This document shows, piece by piece, positions 51,501-53,409 of a DNA stretch of 64,000 bases (within the stretch, counting starts at the first letter, position 1; each line of letters starts with the position of its first letter). The position numbers and the translations under genes were made by a program. The notes under the pieces were generated by a model. That model did not search any database, was not told the DNA's origin, and saw nothing but the letters and a program-made list of their open reading frames with translations. The stretch is from the NCBI RefSeq assembly GCF_963259705.1, contig NC_081849.1:51494093-51558092 (forward strand). The letters are read 5' to 3'. Source of the DNA: Myotis daubentonii. Its lineage: Eukaryota; Chordata; Mammalia; Chiroptera; Vespertilionidae.

Positions 51501-51720
51501 GTTTGTTATTTGCATCAAATACTACTGGTGAAAATGCATGTTAGTGTTTGAACAGGCTAAAACTAATCATTAAAAACAAAAATAAAACTTTTTTACCCTG
51601 GAGATCATTTCTCCTTGCAAGTAAATTGGGCTTTGATCCTTTCTTTCTTTGTCCATAGATGGTTTGACTCATAAAAGCTGGCAAAATCAGGAGATAAAAG
51701 ACAAAATGTCTGTTCCACAT
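376..51720 (-). CDS. COL28A1: Collagen alpha-1(XXVIII) chain, 5' two-fifths of the gene (14 coding exons)
   Basis: Joined minus-strand exons: 51720-51597, 50706-50150, 44252-44232, 42479-42423, 40932-40879, 39009-38968, 35283-35257, 30871-30827, 27390-27346, 26282-26229, 11738-11670, 10570-10502, 4151-4083 and 444-376. All introns are GT-AG, and every exon from the third on is phase 0. The product is a secreted beaded-filament-class collagen of basement membranes, best known around peripheral-nerve glia. Visible order: signal peptide (about 1-23), basic linker, vWA domain (about 46-227) with metal-site residues D54, S56, S58, T131 and D161, cysteine junction (C235, C240, C242), then Gly-X-Y helix from about 244. 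The sequence follows the human protein as I remember it exon by exon, and no exon seems missing. Human COL28A1 is about 1125 residues, so residues from about 435 on lie to the left. No frameshift or stop is seen, and the gene looks functional. Confidence 0.97.
1412..1683 (-). mobile_element. Helitron (HeliBat-like), degenerate copy
   Basis: The minus-strand element ends at CTAG (1415-1412). It carries the HeliBat interior motif reading CACTGACCACCAGGGGG on the minus strand (near 1628-1645) and the GATGTC...GGGACCCC segment. The 5' end near 1683 is degenerate (TATATATAAAAGCC in place of TCCTATATAATAAAAGGC). It abuts the next Helitron with nothing between. Confidence 0.8.
1796..2260. repeat. 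Degenerate minisatellite inside the Helitron
   Basis: Units of roughly 90-115 bp recur with the core AGGCCTGACGCCTC, then GTGTCAGGCC, GGGCAGGGGACCCCCA and GCTCCGCCCC. About four to five diverged copies can be followed. It is strongly GC-rich compared with the AT-rich intron around it. Confidence 0.7.
2472..2556. repeat. Tandem 18-bp palindromes, about 24-bp period
   Basis: TTGGCAGTTAACTGCCAA is a perfect 18-bp palindrome at 2496-2513 and 2520-2537. A one-base variant lies at 2472-2489 and a truncated fourth copy starts at 2543. They sit just inside the Helitron 5' end. Confidence 0.9.
3332..3561. mobile_element. Old non-autonomous hAT (Charlie group) element
   Basis: The ends are inverted repeats (CAAGGGATCAGCAAACT at left, AGTTTGCCAACCCCTGG at right). 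The interior matches the common eutherian element containing GGAACACAGCCAC and TATGGCTGCT. Flanks resemble the 8-bp nTCTAGAn target typical of this group (gcctagac at left, gtctagag at right). Confidence 0.85.
4083..4151 (-). CDS. COL28A1: COL28A1 collagen exon, 69 bp (third of four)
   Basis: Encodes residues 389-411, starting [10 protein letters not shown] and ending GEGFPGPK. The two-residue break GE falls at 404-405. The acceptor is catccag|GGT and the donor is AAG|gtaaca. Confidence 0.96.
5258..5448 (-). mobile_element. Ves SINE (antisense)
   Basis: Ves body in reverse: A-tail side first (attttTattaatttcagag), then AGAGAATCATTGATC, GCTGCCTCCTGCACGCCC, GGGGATCGAGCCTGCAAC and the degraded tRNA-like promoter region up to GAGCCACACC. 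It is interrupted at its head by the Helitron at 5453. Confidence 0.9.
5453..6140 (-). mobile_element. Non-autonomous Helitron (HeliBat-like) with internal minisatellite
   Basis: The 3' hairpin (TGCACAAAAATTTGTGCA) and CTAG are at 5453. The 5' TCCTATATAGTAAAAGGG is at 6140. Most of the interior is the 46-bp minisatellite at 5583-6105. There is no transposase. It joins the next Helitron head to tail. Confidence 0.9.
5583..6105. repeat. 46-bp minisatellite, about 11 diverged units
   Basis: Each unit follows the pattern AGAGCAGGGCCGATTGGGG, GTTGGGGYGCCGCCCC, then TCACACNC. Unit starts can be followed near 5583, 5629, 5674, 5721, 5768, 5815, 5860, 5906 and onward. Units lack stop codons in several frames, which produces overlapping open frames of 121-205 codons that are not genes. 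Confidence 0.9.
6141..6665 (-). mobile_element. Non-autonomous Helitron (HeliBat-like), second of a head-to-tail pair
   Basis: The 3' end at 6141 is damaged (AGGCCTCTA in place of AGGCCTCTAG, hairpin partly lost). The 5' region has GGTAATTGGCGTACGACCG, CATTGGCTAATCAGCGAG and ATATGCAAATTAAC, ending near 6665 with a degenerate terminus. Confidence 0.85.
7045..7150 (+). mobile_element. L2-like fragment
   Basis: The run ATTCGACAAATATTTACCAAATGC...CAGGTGCAAGGCTCCAAGCTAGG resembles the widespread L2/MIR-type tail consensus for cyclic 'caaatatttattgagc' elements. It is short and diverged. Confidence 0.4.
7185..7400 (+). mobile_element. MIR SINE
   Basis: MIR core order is visible: CCAGCTCTGCTAGG, GTGTGACCTTACCCAAATAAG, CTCAGCAAACTCATC, ATGGCGGTAGCAACAGTACCTACC, ending CACTCAATAAATATCTG. 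Confidence 0.8.
8450..9340 (-). mobile_element. Old L1 fragment, ORF2 reverse-transcriptase region (antisense)
   Basis: Read on the minus strand this is diverged L1 ORF2. TTTGCAGATGACGT near 8531-8544 is the reverse-transcriptase catalytic motif (FADDV). Reversed text such as 'catgcaagactgat...ggtt' marks the downstream palm region. Many stops and indels make it inactive. No target duplications were identified, and the ends are approximate. Confidence 0.85.
10192..10311. mobile_element. Mariner-like MITE
   Basis: The left end is TA|CAGAGTGGGGCAAAAGTAGG, followed by TTTACAGTTGT. The right end returns ACCACTGTAAACCTACT before the inverted repeat becomes disrupted (GTGTCTG|TA). The palindromic layout and TA targets fit a Tc1/mariner non-autonomous element of about 120 bp. 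Confidence 0.7.
10502..10570 (-). CDS. COL28A1: COL28A1 collagen exon, 69 bp (second of four)
   Basis: Encodes residues 366-388, starting [10 protein letters not shown] and ending GIGEPGQP. The Gly-X-Y break (GI, 381-382) is again after the fifth triplet. The acceptor is ctcttag|GGG and the donor is CCA|gtaagt. Confidence 0.96.
10571..11669 (-). other. COL28A1 intron, 1.1 kb
   Basis: Contains no repeat I can identify with confidence. It includes a C/T-rich stretch at 10885-10985. The intron separates the first two 69-bp exons. Confidence 0.85.
11670..11738 (-). CDS. COL28A1: COL28A1 collagen exon, 69 bp (first of four 23-residue exons)
   Basis: Encodes residues 343-365, starting [10 protein letters not shown] and ending GIGQQGIK. 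Five triplets are followed by the two-residue break GI (358-359), then two more triplets. The acceptor is cctctag|GGT and the donor is AAG|gtaaag. Confidence 0.96.
12200..12670 (+). mobile_element. MLT1-type MaLR LTR, diverged
   Basis: The end of the LTR is recognisable (CCTGGACTACCTACCTTCAAAC, then AAGTCACTGTTAGTC and CTGTTACTAGAAGCC), as are the GTTCAGGTCTTGGG and TTGGTCCAATGCAAGTC blocks. It is an ancient solitary LTR without coding sequence. The left bound is approximate. Confidence 0.7.
14035..14064. repeat. (CG/CA)n microsatellite
   Basis: An alternating purine-pyrimidine run (cacacgcgcgcgcacacaca...) of about 30 bp that could adopt Z-DNA. Confidence 0.9.
14305..14440 (-). mobile_element. 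MIR fragment (antisense)
   Basis: AAGCACTGTCCTGATACTTT, CATTTAATCTTCTAACAACC and GGAAATAGGTATT follow the MIR tail in reverse. Confidence 0.6.
14475..14650 (+). mobile_element. MIR SINE
   Basis: AATCCTAGGTCTATAATTTAC, CTCATTTGCAAAATGAGGATAA and TACAGGGTTATTGAGAGGATG are MIR core and tail blocks in order. Confidence 0.7.
15105..15210. mobile_element. Old hAT-like element, left part (interrupted)
   Basis: GTGGGCCACACATGTGATTTTG, AATTTTCTAGAAGCCACATTAAGAAAG matches the left half of a common eutherian DNA transposon. The right half reappears at 16205-16330 after a microsatellite, a Helitron and an L1 fragment. A second, nearly complete copy of the family is at 37515-37850. Confidence 0.65.
15215..15391. 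repeat. (TAGATA)n microsatellite with a (TATAGG)n patch
   Basis: About 175 bp of six-base repeat with an internal variant patch (tataggtataggtatagg at 15278-15300) and slippage near the right end. It produces an artificial Ile-Asp open frame. Confidence 0.97.
15410..15813 (+). mobile_element. Non-autonomous Helitron (HeliBat-like), 5' end degraded
   Basis: The plus-strand element begins near AACAGAACGACTGGTCACTATGATG. It contains GCACTGACCATCAGGGGGCAG and a stem around 15672-15715 (GCTTAGGCCC / GGGCCTAAGC), and ends with the hairpin GTGCATGAATTTCATGCAC and CTAG at 15810-15813. The 5' TC terminus is lost against the microsatellite. Confidence 0.88.
15835..16195 (-). mobile_element. L1 3' region, bat-type (antisense)
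   Basis: T- and C-rich text with CATATGTCTCC, CCCATTGACCTTCCCCC, GTCTTGCGTCCATTGGTTATAC and ACAGTCTGTTTGATGCTTCT is the L1 3' end seen in bats, read in reverse. Two C-homopolymer runs (15951-15964, 16030-16039) lie inside. Confidence 0.75.
16205..16330. mobile_element. Old hAT-like element, right part
   Basis: CTTTGAAATCCGATATGTATTTAACACTTA, GCCACATTTCAAGTGCCCAGTAGCCATG and TTGTATTGGACAACACA continue the element that starts at 15105. Confidence 0.65.
16595..17330 (+). mobile_element. L2 LINE 3' fragment
   Basis: The L2 C-terminal and 3' region can be followed: AAACCCTTCAAAGCCTTTCTC, TTCTTACCTCTGCATTTTCC, CCTTCAGCTCTTATCTTAAG, GAAGGCTTCTCTGATTGGGTG, TTACTGAGCACTCTTTATAATGG. A (TTTTCA)n microsatellite is embedded at 16806-16838. 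Stops and indels interrupt every frame. Confidence 0.75.
18215..18475 (-). mobile_element. MIR SINE (antisense), near full length
   Basis: Reverse MIR order is clear: GTGCTTACTATG, AAGTGCTTCACATATTTTAACTCAT, GGTACTATTATTAACCCATT, GATGAGAAAACTGAGGC, GCCCAAGTCACAGAGCTAA, TTTGAACCCCAGCAGTCTGG, TCTCTAACCACCATGC. Confidence 0.85.
19365..19530 (+). mobile_element. Old L1 (L1ME-type) 3' end
   Basis: GAATTATTGTTTAAAGGATAC, GGGATGATGGAAAAGTTTTGG, GTGGTGATGTATTTAATACCACTGAATGTACACTTA and GTTAAAATGATAAATATTATG follow the L1ME 3' end. Confidence 0.75.
20890..21210 (+). mobile_element. Diverged L2/CR1-like LINE fragment
   Basis: The interrupted translation contains LLKLLS...VSNNL and a D-S motif segment like the CR1/L2 reverse-transcriptase block. 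It is strongly diverged, and the family assignment is tentative. Confidence 0.4.
21679..21723. repeat. (AC)n microsatellite
   Basis: About 22 AC units preceded by a short C run and flanked by T/C-rich sequence that may be an L1 or SINE tail. Confidence 0.95.
23004..23069. other. 66-nt near-perfect hairpin (microRNA-precursor-like)
   Basis: Two 31-nt arms (23004-23034, 23039-23069) flank a TCTA loop. Read as plus-strand RNA they pair with 27 Watson-Crick pairs, three G:U wobbles and one C:C mismatch. The left arm starts TGGCATTTATAAGGAGAA and the right arm ends TGTGAATGCCA. Pairing stops abruptly outside the arms. Size and pairing fit a microRNA precursor, but a tiny palindromic MITE is an equal alternative. 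It lies in an intron of COL28A1, whose transcript would carry the complementary strand, which also folds. Confidence 0.45.
23725..23940 (+). mobile_element. MIR SINE
   Basis: GTGGTTAAGAGCAGACTGGCTGGGTTTGAATCC, CTCACTGTGTAGACTTGGACC and TTAAACTCTCTGTGCC are MIR 5' and core blocks, ending near AGTAAATAAGTGCTATCTATTATT. Confidence 0.88.
26229..26282 (-). CDS. COL28A1: COL28A1 collagen exon, 54 bp
   Basis: Encodes residues 325-342 ([18 protein letters not shown]), six triplets. The acceptor is tggagcag|GGC and the donor is AAG|gtaatg. The 14.5-kb intron that follows is the largest in the window. Confidence 0.96.
26283..27345 (-). other. COL28A1 intron, 1.06 kb
   Basis: AT-rich, with a MER-like 'ggtttccaaaacttgg' segment near 27168-27310 (possible short DNA-transposon relic: TGGTTTCCAAAACTTGGTGGCACATTG). 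Otherwise I see nothing. Confidence 0.8.
27346..27390 (-). CDS. COL28A1: COL28A1 collagen exon, 45 bp
   Basis: Encodes residues 310-324 ([15 protein letters not shown]), five triplets without interruption. The acceptor is attccacag|GGA and the donor is CAG|gtaagg, both near consensus. Confidence 0.96.
27890..28148 (-). mobile_element. Old L1 relic, part 1 (antisense)
   Basis: Diverged T-rich text with TTTTTTCATGTTATTAAGAACTC and CGTGAATAATATTC resembles the L1 3' half in reverse. It continues past the Ves SINE at 28382. Confidence 0.45.
28149..28367 (+). mobile_element. Ves SINE with target-site duplication
   Basis: Complete Ves order: TAGCCAGTTTGGCTCAGTGG (tRNA-like A box), GGTCAAGGGCACATCCCAGG, GGAGGCAGTTGATCAGTGATTC, TCTCTCATCATTGATGTTTC, then the CT-rich tail and A-rich end. 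The 14-bp duplication AAGAATATAARTCA flanks it at 28135-28148 and 28368-28381. Confidence 0.95.
28382..29180 (-). mobile_element. Old L1 relic, part 2 (antisense)
   Basis: CATTTAAATTCATTTTGATGATT, GTGCTATCATGAACATG, CCTAAGGATAATTTCCTAGAAAGG and TTTTTCACTTATTAGCCATTTTTA resemble the reversed L1M 3' half. Diverged, and the right end is uncertain. Confidence 0.5.
29536..29919 (-). mobile_element. Non-autonomous Helitron (HeliBat-like), intact ends
   Basis: The 5' TCCTATATAATAAAAGGC is at 29919. GACCGAATGGCGGAACAACC and CACTGACCACC follow, then the internal stem CTTAGGCCC / GGCTTAGGC-type repeats, the 3' hairpin (TGCACGACTTTCATGCA) and CTAG at 29536. It is inserted between A and T. At 384 bp it is the cleanest copy in the window and serves as a reference for the others. 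Confidence 0.95.
30470..30715 (-). mobile_element. L1 (L1MA/MB-type) 3' end (antisense)
   Basis: GTTATATTAGTTTCAGGTGTAC, CAACATTTTTATACCTTAC, ATGATCACTCC and CACCATGTAAACTCATCACAATAC are the reversed 3' UTR of older L1 families. An AAACA-rich run follows at 30710-30745. Confidence 0.75.
30827..30871 (-). CDS. COL28A1: COL28A1 collagen exon, 45 bp
   Basis: Encodes residues 295-309 ([15 protein letters not shown]), five triplets with a cysteine inside the helix, which is unusual for a collagen and could make an inter-chain or inter-molecule disulfide. The human exon has GERGEC. The acceptor is cttttttag|GGT and the donor is AAA|gtaagg. Confidence 0.95.
31140..31350 (-). mobile_element. MIR SINE (antisense)
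   Basis: TTTACTGAGCATCTACCATATA, TTCTCATTTTATAGATGAGGAAACT, GAGCCAGGAAGAAGAATC and CAGAATCCAGGTCTACCCAG follow reversed MIR order. Confidence 0.75.
31640..31765 (-). mobile_element. MIR fragment (antisense)
   Basis: GAGGTAGATATTTTTAGCCC, ATTTTACAGTATG and AAAGGTTAAGTAACTTGCTCAGGAC match the reversed MIR core. Confidence 0.65.
32235..32410 (-). mobile_element. MIR SINE (antisense)
   Basis: GATAAGGAAAATGAGGCTCAGAGAGATTAAGGAACTT and CCACAAGCTGAGTCCG are the reversed MIR core. Confidence 0.75.
33330..33480 (-). mobile_element. MIR-like fragment (antisense)
   Basis: ATTATCACATCCATTGTTTC...GATGATGAAATAGACACTCCAAGAGG resembles a diverged reversed MIR core. Weak. Confidence 0.4.
34236..34356. repeat. 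Inverted repeat, outer arm (host DNA)
   Basis: This 121-bp unique-looking segment reappears as its reverse complement inside the neighbouring Helitron at 34794-34910. The match is near-identical, with a 4-bp deletion and only a few substitutions. Landmarks are CAACTTGTTTATTTCTTTTG at the left and AACCCATTCCTTTCCTG towards the right. Confidence 0.92.
34676..35118 (-). mobile_element. Helitron (HeliBat-like) with interior replaced by inverted flanking DNA
   Basis: The 3' CTAG at 34676, hairpin TGCATGAATTTCGTGTA (minus), CACTGACCACCAGGGGGCAG and 5' CCTATATAATAAAAGGC near 35118 are all present. Compared with the copy at 29536-29919, the segment between GGGGATGTCTG and AAGCTGGCAG has been replaced by a G-run (34779-34791) and the 117-bp inverted copy (34794-34910). 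Confidence 0.93.
34794..34910. repeat. Inverted repeat, inner arm (inside Helitron)
   Basis: Reverse complement of 34236-34356. It begins TGACAAACACATGAAAGG and ends AAATAAACAAGCTGG, merging into Helitron sequence at the shared AAGCTGG. Confidence 0.92.
35257..35283 (-). CDS. COL28A1: COL28A1 27-bp collagen micro-exon
   Basis: Encodes residues 286-294 (GIPGYKGEK), three triplets. The acceptor is aattag|GGA and the donor is AAG|gtaagt. It sits 139 bp from the 5' end of the Helitron at 34676-35118, so that insertion came close to the splice donor without touching it. Confidence 0.94.
36637..36842 (-). mobile_element. Ves SINE (antisense) with target-site duplication
   Basis: Reversed Ves body: GAGAGAATCATTGATCAGCTG, CTCCTGCACGCCCCCAACTGG, AATCAAACCCTAACCTCCTGG, ending CACTGATCCACGCTGTCCAGG. 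The duplication TTTCATGGCAT is at 36626-36636 and 36843-36853. Confidence 0.95.
37010..37425 (+). mobile_element. L2 LINE 3' end
   Basis: The classical L2 tail is well preserved: CCTTTGTCTCTGCTGCTCTTTC, CCAGAACATCCCTTG, AGCACTTCTCACTGACTG, GGGACTGTCTGTCTTGCTCAC, CAGCACCTAAAAGAGGGCC, GGTGCTCAATAAATATTTGC. Confidence 0.9.
37515..37850. mobile_element. Old hAT-like element, near complete
   Basis: TGTGCAATAGAATGGG at the left, GGTGAAATTAATTTTTAATAATATATTTTATTTATCCC inside (same family as 15105/16205), TTTGGGGATACTAAGTC and the AGCTGCTCAGTAAACAC right part. No flanking duplication was checked to the base. Confidence 0.6.
37925..38340 (+). mobile_element. L2 LINE fragment, upstream part
   Basis: GCCATGCCAGACTAATCTTCC, CTTGGGTCATATGCCTCATC, CATCACCTAGCAAAGCC and CTTCCCTCTGGCTGCTGCTC resemble L2 ORF2 end sequence. 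Diverged. Confidence 0.6.
38968..39009 (-). CDS. COL28A1: COL28A1 collagen exon, 42 bp, with a helix interruption
   Basis: Encodes residues 272-285 ([14 protein letters not shown]). The pattern breaks after GDA, where an extra KK dipeptide shifts the Gly register. The human protein as I remember it has QK at the same place. The acceptor is gtcacag|GGT and the donor is GGG|gtatgt. Confidence 0.95.
39010..40878 (-). other. COL28A1 intron, 1.9 kb
   Basis: Contains a (GT)n microsatellite (39554-39592). A T-rich segment (39600-40380) may be an old antisense L1 relic (AATTATTTGTGTCCTTTGACC, ATTTTCTTATTCATGTCATTG), but it is too diverged to call firmly. Confidence 0.75.
39554..39592. repeat. (GT)n microsatellite
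   Basis: About 19 uninterrupted GT units. Confidence 0.96.
40879..40932 (-). CDS. COL28A1: COL28A1 collagen exon, 54 bp
   Basis: Encodes residues 254-271, six unbroken Gly-X-Y triplets starting [13 protein letters not shown] and ending GPKGNP. The 54-bp length is the classic fibrillar-type collagen exon unit. The acceptor is cctttag|GGT and the donor is CCG|gtaaat. Confidence 0.96.
40933..42422 (-). other. COL28A1 intron, 1.5 kb
   Basis: Apart from a short Helitron-end-like palindrome at 41653-41667 followed by a 28-bp match to 43589-43616, I see no named repeat. Confidence 0.85.
41656..41683. repeat. 28-bp direct repeat, copy 1 (Helitron terminus plus flank)
   Basis: Identical over 28 bp to 43589-43616. 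The first 12 bp are the Helitron 5' terminus in reverse (TATTATATAGGA). The next 16 bp (TTACATGCAAATTTTC) lie outside the canonical element at the second site. Confidence 0.9.
42423..42479 (-). CDS. COL28A1: COL28A1 exon: cysteine junction and start of the triple helix
   Basis: This 57-bp exon encodes residues 235-253. It begins [11 protein letters not shown], with cysteines 235, 240 and 242 likely to form inter-chain disulfides that register the trimer, then the first Gly-X-Y triplets (GDPGEPGLP). The acceptor is gattcag|TGT and the donor is CCG|gtgagt. The human counterpart begins CERKICECEKG. Confidence 0.96.
42480..44231 (-). other. COL28A1 intron, 1.75 kb
   Basis: Holds a (TA)n run (42718-42738) and a short Helitron (43447-43600). 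The sequence in 43617-44231 includes a possible hAT-like relic (43640-43960), not firmly identified. Confidence 0.8.
43447..43600 (-). mobile_element. Short internally deleted Helitron (HeliBat-like), 154 bp
   Basis: The 5' TCCTATATAATAAAGAGC is at 43600, then GACCGAACAGCAGAACAACT, a short interior, the 3' CAAATTTTGTGCATCCAGCC hairpin remnant and CTAG at 43447. It is the smallest Helitron in the window. Confidence 0.9.
44232..44252 (-). CDS. COL28A1: COL28A1 21-bp micro-exon (DILFEKK)
   Basis: A seven-codon exon encodes DILFEKK (residues 228-234), the last turn after the vWA domain. The acceptor is cctcctag|GAC and the donor is AAG|gtaaga. It was found because the human protein carries the same heptapeptide between the vWA domain and the cysteine junction. 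Both splice sites are strong and the 21-bp length keeps the frame. Confidence 0.93.
44757..44850 (-). mobile_element. MIR fragment (antisense)
   Basis: CTCATTTTGTAATGAGGAAACTTGG and TGACTTGTCCAGGGTCGCACA match the reversed MIR core. Confidence 0.55.
45325..45450 (+). mobile_element. MIR fragment
   Basis: ATTAGCTATTCATGTGGCCTTGGGCAAGTCAT and CATATATAAAATGAGAAAGTTTGACCA match the MIR core. Confidence 0.65.
45795..46030 (+). mobile_element. Old L1/HAL1 fragment (sense)
   Basis: GAGAAATTCTTACACATTT, AATAGTGAAAAATTGGAAATAATTAAAATATGC, GGGGAATGGATTAATAAATG and TATTCAGCAGCTAAAATGAATG follow the well-known L1M ORF2 3' text in sense orientation. Confidence 0.8.
46847..47051. mobile_element. Young non-autonomous hAT with long inverted repeats
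   Basis: The 205-bp element starts CAGTGGTTGGCAAACTGC and ends GCAGTTTGCCGACCACTG. Inner blocks (GAGCCACATGCGGCTCTTT, CTCTTCCACAAAATACC and their complements) make it almost wholly palindromic. Flanks GGTCTAT at both sides (46840-46846, 47051-47057) are the target duplication. It resembles the short hAT families expanded in vesper bats. Confidence 0.9.
47935..48335 (+). mobile_element. Old L1 (L1ME-type) 3' end (sense)
   Basis: CAATAAAAAGGAATAACGTGC, GCTGGGAATAAGAAGCC, GGGGGTGCTGGAAATGTCC, TCGAAACTCATGGCATTGTG and AATGCAGTTTTGTACAGAAATTATACC follow L1ME 3' sequence. Confidence 0.75.
48975..49140 (+). mobile_element. MIR fragment
   Basis: GCAGACTCTGGGGTCTTTGCC, AATGATAAAATGATAATAATAG, AAGATTGTTGTAAACATTGAATAAG and GTGCTCAGAACAATGCCCAACAC follow MIR order. 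Confidence 0.75.
50150..50706 (-). CDS. COL28A1: COL28A1 exon encoding the N-terminal von Willebrand factor A domain
   Basis: This 557-nt exon completes codon 42 (GAC across the junction) and runs to residue 227. It carries almost the whole first vWA domain in one exon. The start reads [17 protein letters not shown]. The MIDAS residues are all present: D-x-S-x-S at 54-58, Thr131 in GQGTFS and Asp161 in LLMTDG, so divalent-cation-dependent ligand binding should be retained. One N-glycosylation sequon (NGT) lies at 139-141. The acceptor is ctatttcag|AC and the donor is CGCCTG|gtaggt. This is the largest exon in the window and the anchor for identifying the gene. Confidence 0.98.
50707..51596 (-). 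other. COL28A1 intron, 0.9 kb
   Basis: The first intron after the signal-peptide exon. It contains a MIR SINE at 51240-51410 and otherwise unique AT-rich sequence. Confidence 0.88.
51240..51410 (+). mobile_element. MIR SINE
   Basis: GGCCTTGGGTGTGTCACTTAGCCTCTCTGGGCCTCAGTTC, TAAGATGAAAGTGGCATTC and AAACGAGGTAATAAATGTAC are MIR core and tail. Confidence 0.88.
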
Positions 51721-51756
51721 GTTGGTAGATGGTGAAAAATCATCTGCCTGTAGCAC
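51597..51756 (-). CDS. COL28A1: COL28A1 first coding exon (5'UTR tail, signal peptide, basic linker)
   Basis: The coding part is 51720-51597. The ATG at 51720-51718 opens with [16 protein letters not shown], a short basic n-region followed by a hydrophobic core. Signal cleavage is likely near residue 23 (IYG/QRKK). A basic stretch with RKK and ARR follows. The donor is CAGG|gtaaaa (exon phase 1). The frame stays open upstream to a candidate acceptor (ccattaaag|GTG), so the exon probably begins at 51756 with 36 nt of 5'UTR and at least one non-coding exon lies further upstream. An in-frame GTG at 51756 is not a plausible mammalian start. The ATG is preceded by ACCAAC, a reasonable but not strong Kozak context. 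Confidence 0.93.
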
Positions 51757-53098
51757 CTTTAATGGAAAAATCAGTTGTAAATACTATAATAAAATATAAT
51801 GCTTACTATTTTTAATTCTACTGTAGCAGAATTGAAAACTGGCATGTGAATGGAGAAAAGAGTTTTCATTCATATTTATAGAAGAATATGTACATTGAGA
51901 TTTTAAAATTCTCTAATCCAAATAAATCATGGCACTATAACCAAACATTTATTAGTAAATATCACTATCAATCAAAGAGTTACATCTAAGTAGTTTGAAT
52001 TTCCTGTTTTATTATGGGAAGCAGGAAGTTGGGAGAGCCATTTAACACATTTCTGTCCCATTCTGGTTTAATCACAGGGTCTGCCTTGACATTTCCACAT
52101 TCAGACTGTCACATGGTTGGTTCATTCATTTTCATTATAACTCATTCCTGATCAGCCCGATATTTTTCCGGGCTGTAGAGAACCACCACATTTCAGTCTT
52201 ACTATGTGTACTCACAACTTCAGTGAGTTCAGAGGTCAAGTCAAAAATTAGGTTGACTTTTCTCTTTTCTACTCTTCTTTTGGAAACTGTATCTCAACTA
52301 GAGTTCCAAGCTGGACCACAACTGCATATCCAATAAATCAAAAGAATATGAGAGCAAAAATAGATTTGTGCAGCTGTTCTTCCAGCTAATGGACCGAAAT
52401 GGGACTCGAAATCACGAAGCACCCCTTCTGAACAGCCACGTGAAACTACTTTTCTGGGTAGATTAACAATAAAAAGTCCAAGCCTGTATTAAAATCTTCA
52501 GTCATTTCCATCACTCAGTATGCCCAGCTATACATGAAATAACTTTAAATTCACACACTTGCCTGGTAAGAAAAGATTCACGTGTGGCTAGCTCAGTAGA
52601 CCCAAGAATGGATAAGAAAGCTTATTCTGAACGAAAGTTTCAGAATGTTTGCCTGCTTCAATTATATTGACTTCAGAAGTTCTGGGAATGGAATCACATT
52701 TTCCTTCTTTGGCACCTTGCCTTGAGGGAATGGGAACTGGGAAATCATGAGCATGATTTTTCCAGGCTCTGAGTAGGGGGTAGAAATAGATGGAAAAGCA
52801 GTGAAGAATGAGATGAGTGACTGAAAATCTTGCACACCTGCCAGATGAAGAAACGCCAAGGGAAGCAAAACTATTGGGTTGGGAATGAACCAATGAATGG
52901 CTCATGCCATAGTCTGTTTCTCAAATAGGATCATCTAGCAGGAAGTTTGTCAAGCTGACTTTGTATCAATATGGCCAAACATCCTGCTAGCAAGTACATC
53001 AAGTGCAATTGACCAAAGGTCAACTACTCTTTAGACCAGGGATGCTAAGATGTGAAGATGGGTGGGTGTTAAAGGAAAGAACAAGAATTGTACTAAGG

Positions 53099-53409
53099 CA
53101 GTGGTTCTCAACCTTCCTAATGCCGCAACCCTTTAATACAGTTCCTCATGTTGTAGTGACCCCCAACCATAAAATTATTTTCGTTGCTACTTCATAACTG
53201 TAATTTTGCTGCTGTTATGAATCGTAATGTAAATATCTGATATGCAGGATGTATTTTCATTGTTACAAATTGAACATAATTAAAGCATAGTGATTAATCA
53301 CAAAAACAATATGTAATTATGTATGTGTTTTCCAATGGTCTTAGGCGACCCCTGTGAAAGGGTTGTTCGACCCCCAAAGGGGTCGCGACCCACAGGTTGA
53401 GAACCGCTG
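53099..53409. mobile_element. Non-autonomous hAT resembling rodent URR1
   Basis: The 311-bp element begins CAGTGGTTCTCAACCTTCC and ends GGTTGAGAACCGCTG, with perfect 8-bp duplications TACTAAGG (53091-53098, 53410-53417). The right end (GACCCCTGTGAAAGGGTTG, GGGGTCGCGACCCACAGG) also looks like SPIN-type termini. The interior (TTAATACAGTTCCTCATGTTG, TAATTTTGCTGCTGTTATGA) matches what I remember of the rodent URR1 consensus. It has no coding capacity. Confidence 0.88.

Noticed and set aside
52588..52905. 105-codon minus-strand open frame upstream of COL28A1
   Set aside because: No domain, no splice signals and no convincing start context. Considered as an upstream exon and dropped.
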